A stretch of DNA of 64,000 bases from Vibrio coralliirubri (GCF_024347375.1 NZ_AP025470.1:2418001-2482000), one strand, 5' to 3'; positions 20,252-30,171 are shown, counted from the stretch's first letter. Notes: generated by a model not told the origin, from the letters alone. Program-made: numbers and translations.

Positions 20252-20761
20252 CTATGACCGCTTTTTCTTTGTTCGACGGTTTTTTTTCTGCTCCAACTCT
20301 TCCAACTTTTTTAGAACGGCATTCTCGGTTCGTAAGTAGACCAACTCCTCTTTTAGCTCCTCAAGTGTCATTTCATTATCAGGCTTAGTGGTACGTTGAG
20401 GTTGCTGTTTCATTGAGGGTCTTCCTTTCTGGCGCATTTCGAGCCCCTTGATACCGAGCTCATTAAATCGTTTAAGCCAGACAGAGAGTATTCCAGGGGA
20501 TGAGAGGTTTAATACAGCGCTAGTGTGCGTGAGAGACCATTCATTCGTCCACATTAAATTCAATGCTTTTCGTTTTGTTTGAGCAGTCGCGGCATGATTA
20601 GTTGGTAAAAATGAATCAGTACCATGGATGGCAAAGACTTGAGCCCAATACCGTATCTGCCTTGAAGAAATTGAATATTGTTTTGCTAAGTAGAGAGATG
20701 ACGTGCCATCTAAGTATTGCTTAGCAATGATACATTTTAGCTCTCGGCTATATTTGGACAT
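20252..20761 (-). CDS. IS150-type transposase OrfA (InsJ-like), copy 1
   Basis: 169 residues starting MSKYSRELKCIIAKQYLDG. It has two helix-turn-helix units (TSSLYLAKQYSISSRQIRYWAQVF and SLTHTSAVLNLSSPGILSVWLKRF regions) and a C-terminal leucine-zipper-like segment (LEELKEELVYLRTENAVLKKL). It binds the IS ends. Near its end, 20285-20279 reads A AAA AAC in the OrfA frame, a classic -1 slippery heptamer. A -1 shift there enters an open frame of 27 codons that joins orfB, giving an OrfAB transposase of about 449 residues. Confidence 0.93.
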   Translation of the reverse strand: MSKYSRELKCIIAKQYLDGTSSLYLAKQYSISSRQIRYWAQVFAIHGTDSFLPTNHAATAQTKRKALNLMWTNEWSLTHTSAVLNLSSPGILSVWLKRFNELGIKGLEMRQKGRPSMKQQPQRTTKPDNEMTLEELKEELVYLRTENAVLKKLEELEQKKNRRTKKKRS

Positions 20762-21202
20762 AAAAAGACCCCCAATAATTGGTGTCCAACTATTGGGGGT
20801 CAGTTCAGTTTGGCTTTGGCATCTTTGAACGAAAAAGCGATAAGCTGGTCGGTATGGTTGCCATAAATGAGCTTTACCACACCTTTAATATGGCGAGTTT
20901 AGGTTATTGGGTCGGTGATGACTTTCAAAGGAGAGGGATCGCCAAAGAAGCAATGCTCGCCCTATTTGAATTTTGCTTCGCGCAACTCAAGTTAACGCGT
21001 TTGGAGATTGTCTGCGATACCGAGAACCTACCTAGCCAAAAGTTGATAGAGAAGTGTGGCGCAGAACGAGAAACCATTGCCAAGAATCGATTTCTGTTTA
21101 ACGGTAAGCCAAAAGATGGCGTGGTTTATTCTGTGCTACCTCCAACGTCTTAACAGCAGAAATGAGTTCAATACCAGCGATAGCACATAATCGACACGAT
21201 CA

Positions 21203-21240
21203 AAAAAGAGCTCCGAAGAGCTCCGAAGAGCTCTTTTTTA
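21203..21240 (+). terminator. Terminator with triple GAGCTC repeats
   Basis: Six A, then GAGCTC-CGAA-GAGCTC-CGAA-GAGCTC, then six T. Any two GAGCTC units can pair, so alternative stems exist. It can act for the acetyltransferase remnant (plus) and for ndh (minus). Confidence 0.8.
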
Positions 21241-21274
21241 TTATCAGCGTAATGCCCTTAGAAAGCTTACCTGA

Positions 21275-22564
21275 TTAGTGAAGCTTCAAGTTTGGACGAA
21301 GTACACGGTTAATACGACCAACCAACATCATCAGTGATGTTTTGATTAAGCCGTGAAGCGCCATCTGGTGCATGCGGTACAAAGAGATGTAAACCACACG
21401 AGCAATACGACCTTCAACCATCATCGAACCTTTCGTCAGGTTACCCATCAAGCTACCTACCGTAGAGAAACGGCTAAGTGAAACTAGCGAGCCTTTATCT
21501 TTGTAGATGTAATCTTTCAGGTCACGACCGTTCAACTTAGCAATGATGTTGCTAAATGCACAGCTTGCCATTTGGTGAGCCGCTTGTGCACGTGGCGGAA
21601 CGAATGAACCGTCTGCTTGTGTACATTGTGCCAAGTCACCGATAGCAAAAATGTTGTCATCCAGTGTTGTTTGCAGCGTGTTTTTCACAACCAACTGGTT
21701 GATACGGTTCGTTTCAAGACCACCGATATCTTTCATGAAATCAGGCGCTTTAATACCTGCCGCCCATACCATAATTTGAGCTGGGATCTTGTCGCCATCT
21801 TTGGTTGTTAGACCGTCAGAATCCGCCTGAGTCACCATCGTATTCGTACGAACGTTCACACCAAGCTTGGTTAGCTCAGAGTGTGCTGCGCTTGAAATAC
21901 GAGGAGGTAGAGCTGGAAGAATACGCTCACCCGCTTCAACAAGGTTAACATTCAGCTTGCTTGAATCTAGGTCGCCGAAGCCGTAAGTACGAAGTTCTTT
22001 AACTGCGTTGTGTAGCTCTGCAGAAAGCTCTACACCAGTTGCACCAGCACCAACAATCGCGATGTCTACCGTGCCTTGACCGTTCTTAGCGTGAAGCTTT
22101 AAGAACTGGTTGTTCATTTCTGTACGGAAACGGTGTGCTTGCTCTGGGCTATCAAGGAAAATACAGTTGTCACGAACGCCTGGAGTATTGAAGTCGTTTG
22201 ACGTTGAGCCTAGCGCCATCACAAGAATATCGTATTCAAGTTCACGGCTTGGCATCAGCAGTTCACCGTGCTCGTCTGTAAGCTCGCTTAGTGCAATCAC
22301 TTTACGCTCACGATCGATGTCGTTTAGGCTGCCCATTTGGAAATCGAAGTAATGGTTTTTTGCATGTGCACGGTAGCTTAGTGCATCAACACCTTCATCC
22401 AGTGAGCCCGTTGCTACTTCATGAAGTAATGGTTTCCATAGGTGGCTTGCTTTACGGTCTACCAGAGTAATCTGGGCACGTTTCTTACGACCTAAAGTGC
22501 GGCCTAGCTTAGTTGCTAGTTCTAAACCACCAGCACCACCGCCTACTACGATAATTTTTGTCAC
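21275..22564 (-). CDS. ndh: NADH:quinone oxidoreductase type II
   Basis: 429 residues, full length for NDH-2. The N-terminal FAD motif is [18 protein letters not shown] and the second dinucleotide motif is [18 protein letters not shown] (about residues 173-190); the quinone-site segment [12 protein letters not shown] and a C-terminal amphipathic membrane region follow. It oxidises NADH and reduces quinone without pumping protons. An FNR-box-like sequence lies about 270 bp upstream. Monocistronic by context. Confidence 0.96.
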   Translation of the reverse strand: MTKIIVVGGGAGGLELATKLGRTLGRKKRAQITLVDRKASHLWKPLLHEVATGSLDEGVDALSYRAHAKNHYFDFQMGSLNDIDRERKVIALSELTDEHGELLMPSRELEYDILVMALGSTSNDFNTPGVRDNCIFLDSPEQAHRFRTEMNNQFLKLHAKNGQGTVDIAIVGAGATGVELSAELHNAVKELRTYGFGDLDSSKLNVNLVEAGERILPALPPRISSAAHSELTKLGVNVRTNTMVTQADSDGLTTKDGDKIPAQIMVWAAGIKAPDFMKDIGGLETNRINQLVVKNTLQTTLDDNIFAIGDLAQCTQADGSFVPPRAQAAHQMASCAFSNIIAKLNGRDLKDYIYKDKGSLVSLSRFSTVGSLMGNLTKGSMMVEGRIARVVYISLYRMHQMALHGLIKTSLMMLVGRINRVLRPNLKLH

Positions 22565-22831
22565 AATGACAATCCTCTACAAAATGAATAAATGGGGTTC
22601 GGCTCGATTACTCCAACCGATAAATTCTATGTATCTACTCGGCCTTGAATGCGAAGGCTGTTACAAATTGGATTACCGCGAAAAAGAATAACGACAGCTC
22701 ACCGAGTAGTTAGAGGGGTTACAAACAACAAATAATGGTTTGTTGCTTTGCTCACGTGGATAAAAAAGGTGACTACCTGAGAGGCAGAACACAAATTATG
22801 GGCAAGTTTTTTCACTCGCTCTCAATTTTTT

Positions 22832-22845
22832 TTGATATTTGTCAA
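22832..22845 (-). promoter_or_regulatory. FNR-box-like site upstream of ndh
   Basis: TTGAT-ATTT-GTCAA differs at one base from the FNR consensus TTGAT-N4-ATCAA and is extended to TTTTGA...TCAAAA. In E. coli ndh is repressed by FNR. The large distance to the start (about 270 bp) weakens the call unless the promoter is distal. Confidence 0.4.
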
Positions 22846-23029
22846 AATATTTTGCTTGGGAACATTATATATAGCAAAAAGATGACCGCAACAAAAAAAT
22901 CCTTACCCTCAATGAGGATTCGCGACTAATTAGTTAACGTTTGCGCAAACTGATCTATAAATGCACAAACCGACCGATAAAACATATACAACTACTTTAT
23001 CAATACCAATCTCTAAGATTCAGATGTGA

Positions 23030-23059
23030 AAAAGCAGCACCCAAATGAGCACTGCTTTT
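23030..23059 (-). terminator. Terminator after ycfP
   Basis: Stem AAAAGCAG / CTGCTTTT with a 14-base loop, with a T-run on the minus strand; it begins 19 bp past the ycfP stop. Confidence 0.65.
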
Positions 23060-23077
23060 ATAAAACATCTGGATTGA

Positions 23078-23617
23078 TTAAGCGTTTTTGAACGCTTTCA
23101 TTGCTTGAAGATGTTGAGAGATCTTTTTGAATTTATGACTCTCTTTCTCATCCCAGATTACATCGTAGTAATCTTCTAGCGCGGCTGCGGTTTTGGTATT
23201 GTCGTGAATTTCGTCTTCACGAGACAACACTACTAAACAGCGTCCTTTGTTTTTCATGCGGTACTGAGCAACACATTTAGTTGCGATGTCTTCGTACTCT
23301 TCTGGACGGTCAATTCGACCTACCATGTTGTTCTCAGGGTGCAGATTAGGGTTGAACACCACCTGCTTAATCCCACATAAAAAACCAATACGCTCAGACC
23401 AAAAACCACCTAAACCTACACCACAAATAATGGGATGCGGATCATCGGATTGCTCTATCACTTTATGCACTTCTTTTAGCAGATGCTGCATATCGTGTTT
23501 TGGATGCAAAGTACTGTAGTTGATGAAACGAACGTCATCATCAATGAATTGCAACTGCAGTATTTTTTCGTGATTGCCCGGGCTTGTTGAGTCGAAGCCA
23601 TGTAGATAGATAATCAT
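23078..23617 (-). CDS. ycfP: YcfP/UPF0227 alpha/beta-hydrolase-fold protein
   Basis: 179 residues: [24 protein letters not shown] at the start, [18 protein letters not shown] in the middle, and the C-terminal [17 protein letters not shown]. Very close to E. coli YcfP. The nucleophile-elbow position reads GVGLGG, with Gly in place of the usual Ser; this is a feature of the family. No reaction is established. It follows thiK on the minus strand after a 108-bp gap; nagZ, which sits nearby in E. coli, is absent here. Confidence 0.92.
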   Translation of the reverse strand: MIIYLHGFDSTSPGNHEKILQLQFIDDDVRFINYSTLHPKHDMQHLLKEVHKVIEQSDDPHPIICGVGLGGFWSERIGFLCGIKQVVFNPNLHPENNMVGRIDRPEEYEDIATKCVAQYRMKNKGRCLVVLSREDEIHDNTKTAAALEDYYDVIWDEKESHKFKKISQHLQAMKAFKNA

Positions 23618-23725
23618 TGTACCTCCCCCGTTGAATATTGGTACGTTTTGATCAATCTAACACGAAAAACAAGGTTTTAAAGGTAACAGCTGAGAAATTA
23701 TATTTTTCACTTCCTAAACGTGATC

Positions 23726-24580
23726 CTAGCTACATAAAGTGTGACTCAGGGCCTCCGCTTCACGCAGATAACTTTCATCACCCCAAAGCTGATGAGCAAG
23801 TAAATACCATAGCATCGCCATCATCTGGCTTCTTGGTAACCATGCTTCTACACCATCGAGCCAAGGCTGGACATCATGAATGCCTCGCAGCTGACAGTAC
23901 TTCTCAACCGCTTCTGTGACTGGCACGCCAGCAACCGCAATGGTTAACGTTAAATCGAGCCTAGGGTCTGCGAGCGCAGCGTATTCCCAATCGATAATCT
24001 TAATGCCGTCACTGTTTCTCACTAGGTTATAACCACCTAAGTCAAAATGGCACAAAGACAGGTCAACATTGGTAATACTCGGAGCCACGCGCCACTCTTG
24101 ATAAATCTTAGTGCAGGCTTCGGTCTTATGAATCGCATCAAGCTGCAGCCAGTAATGGTCGACTCGCGCCGTGAAACTGAATGGTTGCAGTGGTAATCGC
24201 GCAGTATTAACCAGATGAACAGAGATCAGCGTTTTCAACAGGTCATCGAGTTCTAGATCTTCGTAAAGTGTCTCACCCGCAATCCATTCAACCAACAAAC
24301 CTTGCTCATTCACCACCATTGGGCTTGGCCCGATGCCGAGACGCTCAATGGCAGACAACACTTGGTACTCTTCATGACGAGAGATGAAGAATGCTTTGGT
24401 GATAGGTGTGGTTGGCCGCCAAACATACGCAGTACCATCGGCATCAACTAACTTCCAACATCGATTGGTCAAACCACCGGTTAATGTCTGCGCTCTAACT
24501 GGAGGCTCAGAAAAATAACCGTCAAGCGAACTCAAACTGGTATCAAGAAGCTTAGCCTCAGACCAAGAAAAAATTGCCAT
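23726..24580 (-). CDS. thiK: Thiamine kinase-like phosphotransferase
   Basis: 284 residues of the aminoglycoside/choline phosphotransferase fold. Seen: N-terminal LTGGLTNRCWKL (nucleotide loop), catalytic LCHFDLGGYNLV (His-x-Asp and Asn), and metal-binding KIIDWEYAALADPRLDL. The place beside lpoB and ycfP is that of E. coli thiK (ycfN), whose product phosphorylates thiamine for salvage. Substrate assignment is by context. A terminator lies between lpoB and this gene, so it may have a separate promoter. Confidence 0.8.
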   Translation of the reverse strand: MAIFSWSEAKLLDTSLSSLDGYFSEPPVRAQTLTGGLTNRCWKLVDADGTAYVWRPTTPITKAFFISRHEEYQVLSAIERLGIGPSPMVVNEQGLLVEWIAGETLYEDLELDDLLKTLISVHLVNTARLPLQPFSFTARVDHYWLQLDAIHKTEACTKIYQEWRVAPSITNVDLSLCHFDLGGYNLVRNSDGIKIIDWEYAALADPRLDLTLTIAVAGVPVTEAVEKYCQLRGIHDVQPWLDGVEAWLPRSQMMAMLWYLLAHQLWGDESYLREAEALSHTLCS

Positions 24581-24613
24581 TGCTCATTCCCTATAAACGT
24601 CTTCATTCCCTAC

Positions 24614-24645
24614 AAAAAAGACACTGACCAAAAGCCAGTGTCTCT
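24614..24645 (-). terminator. Terminator after lpoB
   Basis: Stem AGACACTG / CAGTGTCT around an 11-base loop, followed by six T on the minus strand, between lpoB and thiK. Confidence 0.8.
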
Positions 24646-24734
24646 TCATAAACAGCACATCATGCACTGCATTGGCGTGTGACCAAGCTATACGCTGTCA
24701 AAACTGGCTGCGCATAGTTGGCAAGTAAGCGAAA

Positions 24735-25325
24735 TTAAAGGCCTAGTAGGCTCTTAGATTGTTGCTTACGGATTTCAGTCTCGTCAGCCCATTCAATCAA
24801 GCCAGACTCAAGATCCATTAGACGCATCGTCATTTTGTAGTATACGTCTTCATCGCTACCCGCTTTCTTAACGATGCTTGATAGGTTGCCGTACAGCATG
24901 TACTGAGCACCAACCATTTTACCGAATTGAATCGCTGAACTTTGATTTACAAGCTCATCGTTGTTTTGGAAGTTCAATTGGTCACGAACAGACTCTACAC
25001 GGTCCATATCAACGAAACGGAACTTACCAGAGTTCAGCATCTTCGTACTGATGGTGTCAGTGATTGACTCAGTATCGATGTGCTCACTTGTTTTGTTCTT
25101 GATTCGCTCTACAAACACGATTGGACGCTGTTCACGAGTAATGTAAGACACAGAACCAGACGCCATCATGCTATCGACCATTTCACCCGCAATCGTTTGA
25201 AGGTCAGTTGAACCGAAATCGATTGTCGTGGTTTCTACTGCTTGTGCATCACCGTAGCTTACCTTGTTTGAACAACCGCCTAAAATAACCGCTAAACCTA
25301 GTAGCGCAATGACACTCTTTTTCAT
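24735..25325 (-). CDS. lpoB: Penicillin-binding protein activator LpoB
   Basis: 196 residues. Lipoprotein signal peptide with lipobox LGGC (Cys 18), then a short linker and a TolB-N-like domain (RPIVFVERIKNKTSEHIDTES, FRFVDMDRVESVRDQL, GAQYMLYGNLSSIVKK, YYKMTMRLMDLESGLIEW). In E. coli LpoB is an outer-membrane lipoprotein that activates PBP1B. The linker is short compared with the E. coli protein. It ends the operon with ycfL and the COG3014 gene. Confidence 0.92.
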   Translation of the reverse strand: MKKSVIALLGLAVILGGCSNKVSYGDAQAVETTTIDFGSTDLQTIAGEMVDSMMASGSVSYITREQRPIVFVERIKNKTSEHIDTESITDTISTKMLNSGKFRFVDMDRVESVRDQLNFQNNDELVNQSSAIQFGKMVGAQYMLYGNLSSIVKKAGSDEDVYYKMTMRLMDLESGLIEWADETEIRKQQSKSLLGL

Positions 25326-25411
25326 TTTGTTTCCTCAACTTATCACTGAGCGGGGTTACCCACACTCTTAAATTCTTATATTTACGAATCATGAGACCCG
25401 TTTAATCTAAC

Positions 25412-25795
25412 TTACTGCTCTCGGAACTGGACTCTGAACTGAGTCGCTTTCGGGTTTACCGACACTTCCGACAACGAAATACTTTCAAAACCACGAACAA
25501 TCGCTTGCTTCCAAGGGCCTTGCTTTAGGTTGACCTCAAGCCCTGCATCGTCGTACCAGTAAAAACGATAAAGGATATGTTGATCGCCTTTATAGTTACT
25601 GTTTAAACGAACGATTCCGCGCGTATGACCGTCGACCAAATCGGTGCGAATATCTTCAACCTGTAAACGGCTGCCCAATACCTTGTCACCAAAGAAAACG
25701 TTCTGAGTCAGACTATCGACCCTTACGCCAGCTGTATTATCAGCACAACCAGCCAGCGCCATTACCGCTGCTAAGCTCACTAACCACTTTTTCAT
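25412..25795 (-). CDS. ycfL: YcfL family lipoprotein (DUF1425)
   Basis: 127 residues with a lipobox ALAGC (Cys 17). The mature domain carries RLQVEDIRTDLVDGHTRGIV and LYRFYWYDDAGLEV, characteristic of DUF1425. Function unknown. Its ATG shares a base with the upstream stop (TAATG at 25797-25793), and the upstream gene's last codons contain its GGAGG Shine-Dalgarno. Conserved next to lpoB. Confidence 0.9.
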   Translation of the reverse strand: MKKWLVSLAAVMALAGCADNTAGVRVDSLTQNVFFGDKVLGSRLQVEDIRTDLVDGHTRGIVRLNSNYKGDQHILYRFYWYDDAGLEVNLKQGPWKQAIVRGFESISLSEVSVNPKATQFRVQFREQ

Positions 25796-27186
25796 TACAG
25801 CCTCCCTAGCTGTTTATGCCACATTGTTGCGTTGTTTCCTTGTCGAGAAATCCACACCAAGGTGGTCTGCCCTTCTCGAATATCAAAGTCGTACGTTCTA
25901 GCGCCCGCTTCCAACGTATATTGACCGCTATTTGCTACAAACGTGCTGCTCTTAATCTCTGCAGGTAATGATTGCCAACTGCGAGTGTCTGGTTGCTCTG
26001 TCAGTGTATTCCACACGTTGAACAGAATATTACCGACGTCATCGCCTTTGGTTGCTTCTTTACGAATGCGATCTTTCGCGACGACACGTAGCGCTTGGCG
26101 AATAACAATGCTCGTCATACGTTCCGATAAATCGTTCTGCGCCATCGCGTTTACGTCAGTGATCAAGTGTTCTTGTAACGGTTGACCGCTGATTCGCAAG
26201 GCAGAAAAACGCTCTACGTTTTGACTTGGGTAATATGGCAGCGCAAGAGAGTATATTGCCCCCTGATCGCGACTGTCATAAACAGGTAAATCTAGTCGCC
26301 AACTGTCCATAGCTTGTACAGCGCTCTGCTCTTGAAGAACAATCACTCGCCCTTCGCCTGCACTAAGTTTAGAAGATTGCTTATAGCGCTTTTCTAATGT
26401 CGCTAAATCTTGTCGCATCCCTAAACGAGCGGCTGTTGCCATGGTTCTATCGATGATTTCTTGGTTCTCTGGCATCACAGCCAAAGCACGACGATAGTCA
26501 ACGTAGGCGCTGTTTAAATCATTTGACGCTTCATAAAGCAGACCAGACAAGAACATCAGATACGCATTCTGTACCGACTGCAGCTTTTTACCTGCATCAG
26601 GGTAATTGGCAAGAATGCTACCCACATTGGCAGAGAAGCCTTGCTTCTTCGCATCGCTGGCTGCTTTGTTTAACTCTGCTTCGCGTTGCTTCTTCGCTTG
26701 TTCTTGAACTTGGTTGGCGCGACGCATTTCGATCACCGCACCTTCTAAATCGTTTTTCTTGAGGTAATTTAAACCGAGATACAGATGAAGAAAGCCCAAC
26801 TCATAATCGGCTGGCACATACTCAGTAATATTGTCATTCACAGCCAACGCACCCACACTGGTTGCACTGTCTGAGATTGAGATCACGGCTTTGCGTTGCT
26901 GCTCAGTCACCGCCTGATCAGCCACTTCAAACGAAGCCTTACTCTCAGGGTATTTTTGATCCAGCAGATTAATTCTGCCTCTTTCAAAGTTATCAAGGAT
27001 GTCGCCTGCCGCGTAATCTGGTAGCTCTTGCTGAGCCTCTGAATAATCTCCAGATTTAACGGCTTGGTAGATCGCTTTGTTCTGTGCGCTGTAATGACTG
27101 AACAGGCTTCCTGCAGACATACTCGCACAACCTACGGTCAACGCCGATAACAGGGCAATGGAAGCGAATCTAAACTGTTGCTTCAC
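25795..27186 (-). CDS. COG3014-family TPR-like lipoprotein
   Basis: 463 residues. Lipoprotein signal with lipobox TVGC (Cys 20). The N-terminal two thirds are helical and repeat-like (LHLYLGLNYLKKNDLEGAVIEMRRA, LMFLSGLLYEASNDLNSAYVDYRRAL resemble TPR units); the C-terminal third is beta-rich and ends VWISRQGNNATMWHKQLGRL. Known as the conserved COG3014 protein preceding ycfL-lpoB in Vibrio and relatives. Role unknown; the operon suggests a periplasmic or outer-membrane cell-wall function. Confidence 0.85.
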   Translation of the reverse strand: MKQQFRFASIALLSALTVGCASMSAGSLFSHYSAQNKAIYQAVKSGDYSEAQQELPDYAAGDILDNFERGRINLLDQKYPESKASFEVADQAVTEQQRKAVISISDSATSVGALAVNDNITEYVPADYELGFLHLYLGLNYLKKNDLEGAVIEMRRANQVQEQAKKQREAELNKAASDAKKQGFSANVGSILANYPDAGKKLQSVQNAYLMFLSGLLYEASNDLNSAYVDYRRALAVMPENQEIIDRTMATAARLGMRQDLATLEKRYKQSSKLSAGEGRVIVLQEQSAVQAMDSWRLDLPVYDSRDQGAIYSLALPYYPSQNVERFSALRISGQPLQEHLITDVNAMAQNDLSERMTSIVIRQALRVVAKDRIRKEATKGDDVGNILFNVWNTLTEQPDTRSWQSLPAEIKSSTFVANSGQYTLEAGARTYDFDIREGQTTLVWISRQGNNATMWHKQLGRL

Positions 27187-27443
27187 TTATCGTCTCCGTG
27201 CATGTTTAAAATGCCAACTTTATTGGTCTCATTATCAAAACGAAACGTGTTGTAAAAAGGATCTCAAGCCAGTTGAAACCCTACTGATATAGCCTCTGCC
27301 TAGGCGATGCCGACATTCAGACAACAGATAGAACTTAAAGTTGGCATACAAACTACAAATTTTCCAACTAACTACTTGTGTTAACCCACTAATGAGCGCG
27401 TTTAAACTAGCGCATTAGCTTTCATTAACTCGTTAGCTTTTCA

Positions 27444-27794
27444 TTAGCTCATTAATAGGGGGCCAAGTGGGCGGCCACCAACCAAGTGCATGTGAATATG
27501 ATAAACCTCTTGGCCACCGTGAGAGTTACAGTTCACGATAAGACGATAGCCATCTTCTGCAATGCCCTCTTCTTTTGCTAACTTGCGAGCAACAGTAAAC
27601 ATGCGACCCATCATCGCTTCATCTTCGACTTCAACATCGTTGGTTGTCGGAATCAGCTTGTTTGGGATGATTAGAATATGGCTTGGCGCGCGAGGGTTAA
27701 TATCGCGAAATGCGGTGACTAAATCGTCTTGGTATAGTAGATCTGCTGGGATTTCTTTGTTGATGATCTTAGTAAAAATGGTTTCTTCAGCCAT
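27444..27794 (-). CDS. hinT: HIT-family purine nucleoside phosphoramidase
   Basis: 116 residues with the histidine triad motif [17 protein letters not shown] near the C-terminus and N-terminal [20 protein letters not shown]. HinT hydrolyses AMP-N bonds such as adenosine phosphoramidates. The 257-bp gap after it (27187-27443) holds an imperfect inverted repeat around 27389-27418 and CATTAG-rich repeats but no gene. Confidence 0.95.
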   Translation of the reverse strand: MAEETIFTKIINKEIPADLLYQDDLVTAFRDINPRAPSHILIIPNKLIPTTNDVEVEDEAMMGRMFTVARKLAKEEGIAEDGYRLIVNCNSHGGQEVYHIHMHLVGGRPLGPLLMS

Positions 27795-28071
27795 GTTTCT
27801 CTCCGATAAAACATTTATTTTTTAATGCTTTGAGTATGCGCTATGCCGCATCAAACCACAATAAATCTGCTTTAAAGCATAATAAAAAACACCGTTCAAA
27901 TCAAAGAAAACGAGCCTTAGCTCTCAAGAATGGCATGTTGGTTATAACTTAGCGTTATTTTTGACGTGTGCGTCATAAAACGCGTAAGCCGAGCTCAATA
28001 GAATGCTGACAATTTTGTTAGTTTTACTTTGACCTGACATTAGGTCTGCATTTTTATTTAGGGAGAAAGCC

Positions 28072-30063
28072 ATGAAGGGATCTGTGATCAAGCGTATGTA
28101 CGCTGGTTTCGCACTGATCATCATCATGTTCGCAGTCACGATAACCATCATGATGAACAGCATGAATCAGATACACAGCAATTTTGAGAGTGTCTCAGAA
28201 ACCTCATTGCCACTTGTCGCGCTTTCAAATCAAACAAGTGTTCAATTGCTTTCTGCTGATAAGTCATTCAAAGATTTCTTAACCACACAAAACGCTGAAC
28301 GCATGTCTGCAATGCGTACAGAATTTGCTGCATCACAAAACTCGTTTTCAGAAGTTCTCGGTAGTTTAGAAGCGGCAAGCCAAAACAATGCTTCACTTGT
28401 TGAACGTATCGCGCAATTAAGAGCAATGGAAGAACGCTACTTCGCCGAAGCTGACGAAGCGATGAATAACTACGTTGCGATGTTCGAAGCACAAGAACAA
28501 GTGCAAAAAGCCTCTCGTGACTTCCAACGCTTACATTCAGAATTAACCGTTGGCATGAAAGAGTACGTTGCCGATCAAAAAAGCATCTCTGTAAAAGTGA
28601 TGGCAAAGAGCTACTTCATCAAACTGCAAGACGCAGAAGTTATTACCTCTGATGCACTTGCTAGCTCTGACGTTGCCTTCGTTCAGAAAGCCGTTAACCA
28701 AAACAAAAAGGCCGTTACTCATCTTAACTACGCTTATCGCGGTCTATCAACACAACTACCAGCACTTAAAAATGTCTTCGATGAGTCAGTTCAGAAGTTC
28801 ACCAAAGACGTTGGTCAGAAAGGCGGCGTACTAGACAAGCACAACAACTACCTGCAAGCCAAGCAAGCGCTGTACGTGAACATCGCCAACCTAGCCGTAG
28901 AAGTTGACCAAGCGATGGCCGTTTTGGACTCATTCAACGTGACCGCTGAAGAGCAACTCAACTCATCACTCGCTGACGCAAGCAGCATCTACGACAAAGG
29001 CCTATTCAACGCGATTGCAATTGGCATTGTTGTGACTGTGTTCGCTGCTGCAATTGGTTACCACATTGCACATAGCGTACGAGAGCCATTAACTCGCATC
29101 CTCGGTACATTAGAAGGTCTAACCGAAGGCGATATGACTCAGCGTATCGATATTCGCTACGACAACGAATTCAGCCGTGTAAGCCGTCACATCAATACCT
29201 TGGCGGACAACCTGCACAACATCCTTGTGAAGCTGAATGATGCTTCAGATGACCTAACCAAGACAGCAAGCGTTAACCAAAAAACCTCTACAGAAACACA
29301 GGCTCAACTGAACAGCCAACGCGAACAAACCGCGACCGTTGCAACAGCAATGACAGAGATGTCTCATTCTGTGCAAGAAGTGGCGAACAGCGCGCAAAGC
29401 TCACTAAGCATGGTTCAACAAGTAGAATCGGCTTCTGAATCTGGTCGTCAGATCATGAACACCAACATCAGCACCATTAATCAGCTTGAGGTTCGCCTTA
29501 CTGAGTCTGTGGGTGCTGTAGGCGAGCTACAACAGATGAGTAGCCAGATTGGTTCAATCCTTGACGTTATTCGTGGTATTGCTGAACAAACCAACCTACT
29601 TGCACTTAATGCGGCAATCGAAGCAGCGCGTGCTGGTGAACAAGGTCGTGGCTTTGCAGTCGTTGCCGACGAAGTTCGAGTGCTAGCACAAAAGACCACT
29701 CAATCGACTTCTGAAATCGAGACCATGATCAGCAATCTGCAATCAAGCTCGAAAACCGCAAGTAACGTCATCGAAAGCTGCATGAGCGATATGGACATGT
29801 CGGTTCAACAAGCTTCAAGTGCAAACAGTGCGATGGAAGAGATCCAAGCCTTGATTCTAGAGATCAGCCACATGAGTACACACATCTCTCAAGCAGCTGC
29901 TGAACAGAGTGAAACGTCTGGTGATATCGCACGCAACATCGAAGACATCAACCACATCGCAGATAAGAGTTACCAAGCGATGTCTTCAATTGCAGAGGCA
30001 AGCCAAAACCTAACAATTCTGGCGAACCAGCAAGGTGATTTAGTACATCAATTCAAACTATAG
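28072..30063 (+). CDS. Methyl-accepting chemotaxis protein
   Basis: 663 residues. Membrane segment at about 11-31, a long helical periplasmic sensor domain (about 35-310), a second membrane segment (about 312-335), HAMP domain ([24 protein letters not shown]), and the cytoplasmic signalling domain with the conserved tip [20 protein letters not shown]. Signals to CheA/CheW. No obvious C-terminal NWETF-like pentapeptide is present. The ligand is unknown. From memory, V. cholerae has a chemoreceptor in the same place, just before the CARF nuclease gene. Confidence 0.96.
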   Translation: MKGSVIKRMYAGFALIIIMFAVTITIMMNSMNQIHSNFESVSETSLPLVALSNQTSVQLLSADKSFKDFLTTQNAERMSAMRTEFAASQNSFSEVLGSLEAASQNNASLVERIAQLRAMEERYFAEADEAMNNYVAMFEAQEQVQKASRDFQRLHSELTVGMKEYVADQKSISVKVMAKSYFIKLQDAEVITSDALASSDVAFVQKAVNQNKKAVTHLNYAYRGLSTQLPALKNVFDESVQKFTKDVGQKGGVLDKHNNYLQAKQALYVNIANLAVEVDQAMAVLDSFNVTAEEQLNSSLADASSIYDKGLFNAIAIGIVVTVFAAAIGYHIAHSVREPLTRILGTLEGLTEGDMTQRIDIRYDNEFSRVSRHINTLADNLHNILVKLNDASDDLTKTASVNQKTSTETQAQLNSQREQTATVATAMTEMSHSVQEVANSAQSSLSMVQQVESASESGRQIMNTNISTINQLEVRLTESVGAVGELQQMSSQIGSILDVIRGIAEQTNLLALNAAIEAARAGEQGRGFAVVADEVRVLAQKTTQSTSEIETMISNLQSSSKTASNVIESCMSDMDMSVQQASSANSAMEEIQALILEISHMSTHISQAAAEQSETSGDIARNIEDINHIADKSYQAMSSIAEASQNLTILANQQGDLVHQFKL

Positions 30064-30136
30064 ATAAATGAAGAATCGATAGATATTTAGTGAGATTGTT
30101 GAGACTTCTTACCCAATAGTGGTAACTAATTGAGCT

Positions 30137-30171
30137 AGGGCAACTTTTATCAAGGGTTGCCCTTGTTTTTT
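30137..30171 (+). terminator. Terminator after the chemoreceptor gene
   Basis: Stem AGGGCAAC / GTTGCCCT with an 11-base loop, then TGTTTTTTA. Confidence 0.85.

Larger units (their letters stand above)
19382..20807 (-). mobile_element. IS3-family (IS150-type) insertion sequence, copy 1
   Basis: A 1426-bp element. Its ends are imperfect inverted repeats: TGAAGTGACCCC... at the left and, read inward from the right, TGAACTGACCCC..., with GTTGGACA conserved inside. The flanking GTT (19379-19381 and 20808-20810) is a 3-bp target duplication. The element carries orfA and orfB on the minus strand. A second copy of the same length and with identical encoded proteins lies at 42106-43531. Ends were set by what the two copies share. 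Confidence 0.95.
19179..21153 (+). pseudogene. RimJ/RimL-type GNAT acetyltransferase split by an IS element
   Basis: The N-terminal part runs from ATG 19179 to 19381 (MSPEFQINTQNLSLKIIEAS...ADAF) and the C-terminal part resumes at 20811. Removing the IS (19382-20807) and one copy of the duplicated GTT (20808-20810) restores a single frame of exactly 182 codons (181 residues), reading across the joint as KADAF-GFGIFERKSDK. The C-terminal part holds the GNAT acetyl-CoA motif (DDFQRRGIAKEAM) and NLPSQKLIEKCGAERE. The family acetylates ribosomal protein N-termini or other small substrates. The insertion after residue 67 separates the N-terminal third from the cofactor site, so the gene is presumably inactive; the gene order csiV - acetyltransferase - ndh is the expected Vibrio order. 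Confidence 0.93.
22565..23077. other. 513-bp intergenic region upstream of ndh
   Basis: No convincing gene. It holds the ndh leader (minus strand), an FNR-like palindrome at 22832-22845, an AT-rich stretch, a small palindrome TTTGCGCAAA near 22939 and the ycfP terminator at 23030-23059. Short open frames here lack a ribosome binding site and recognisable sequence. Confidence 0.5.
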
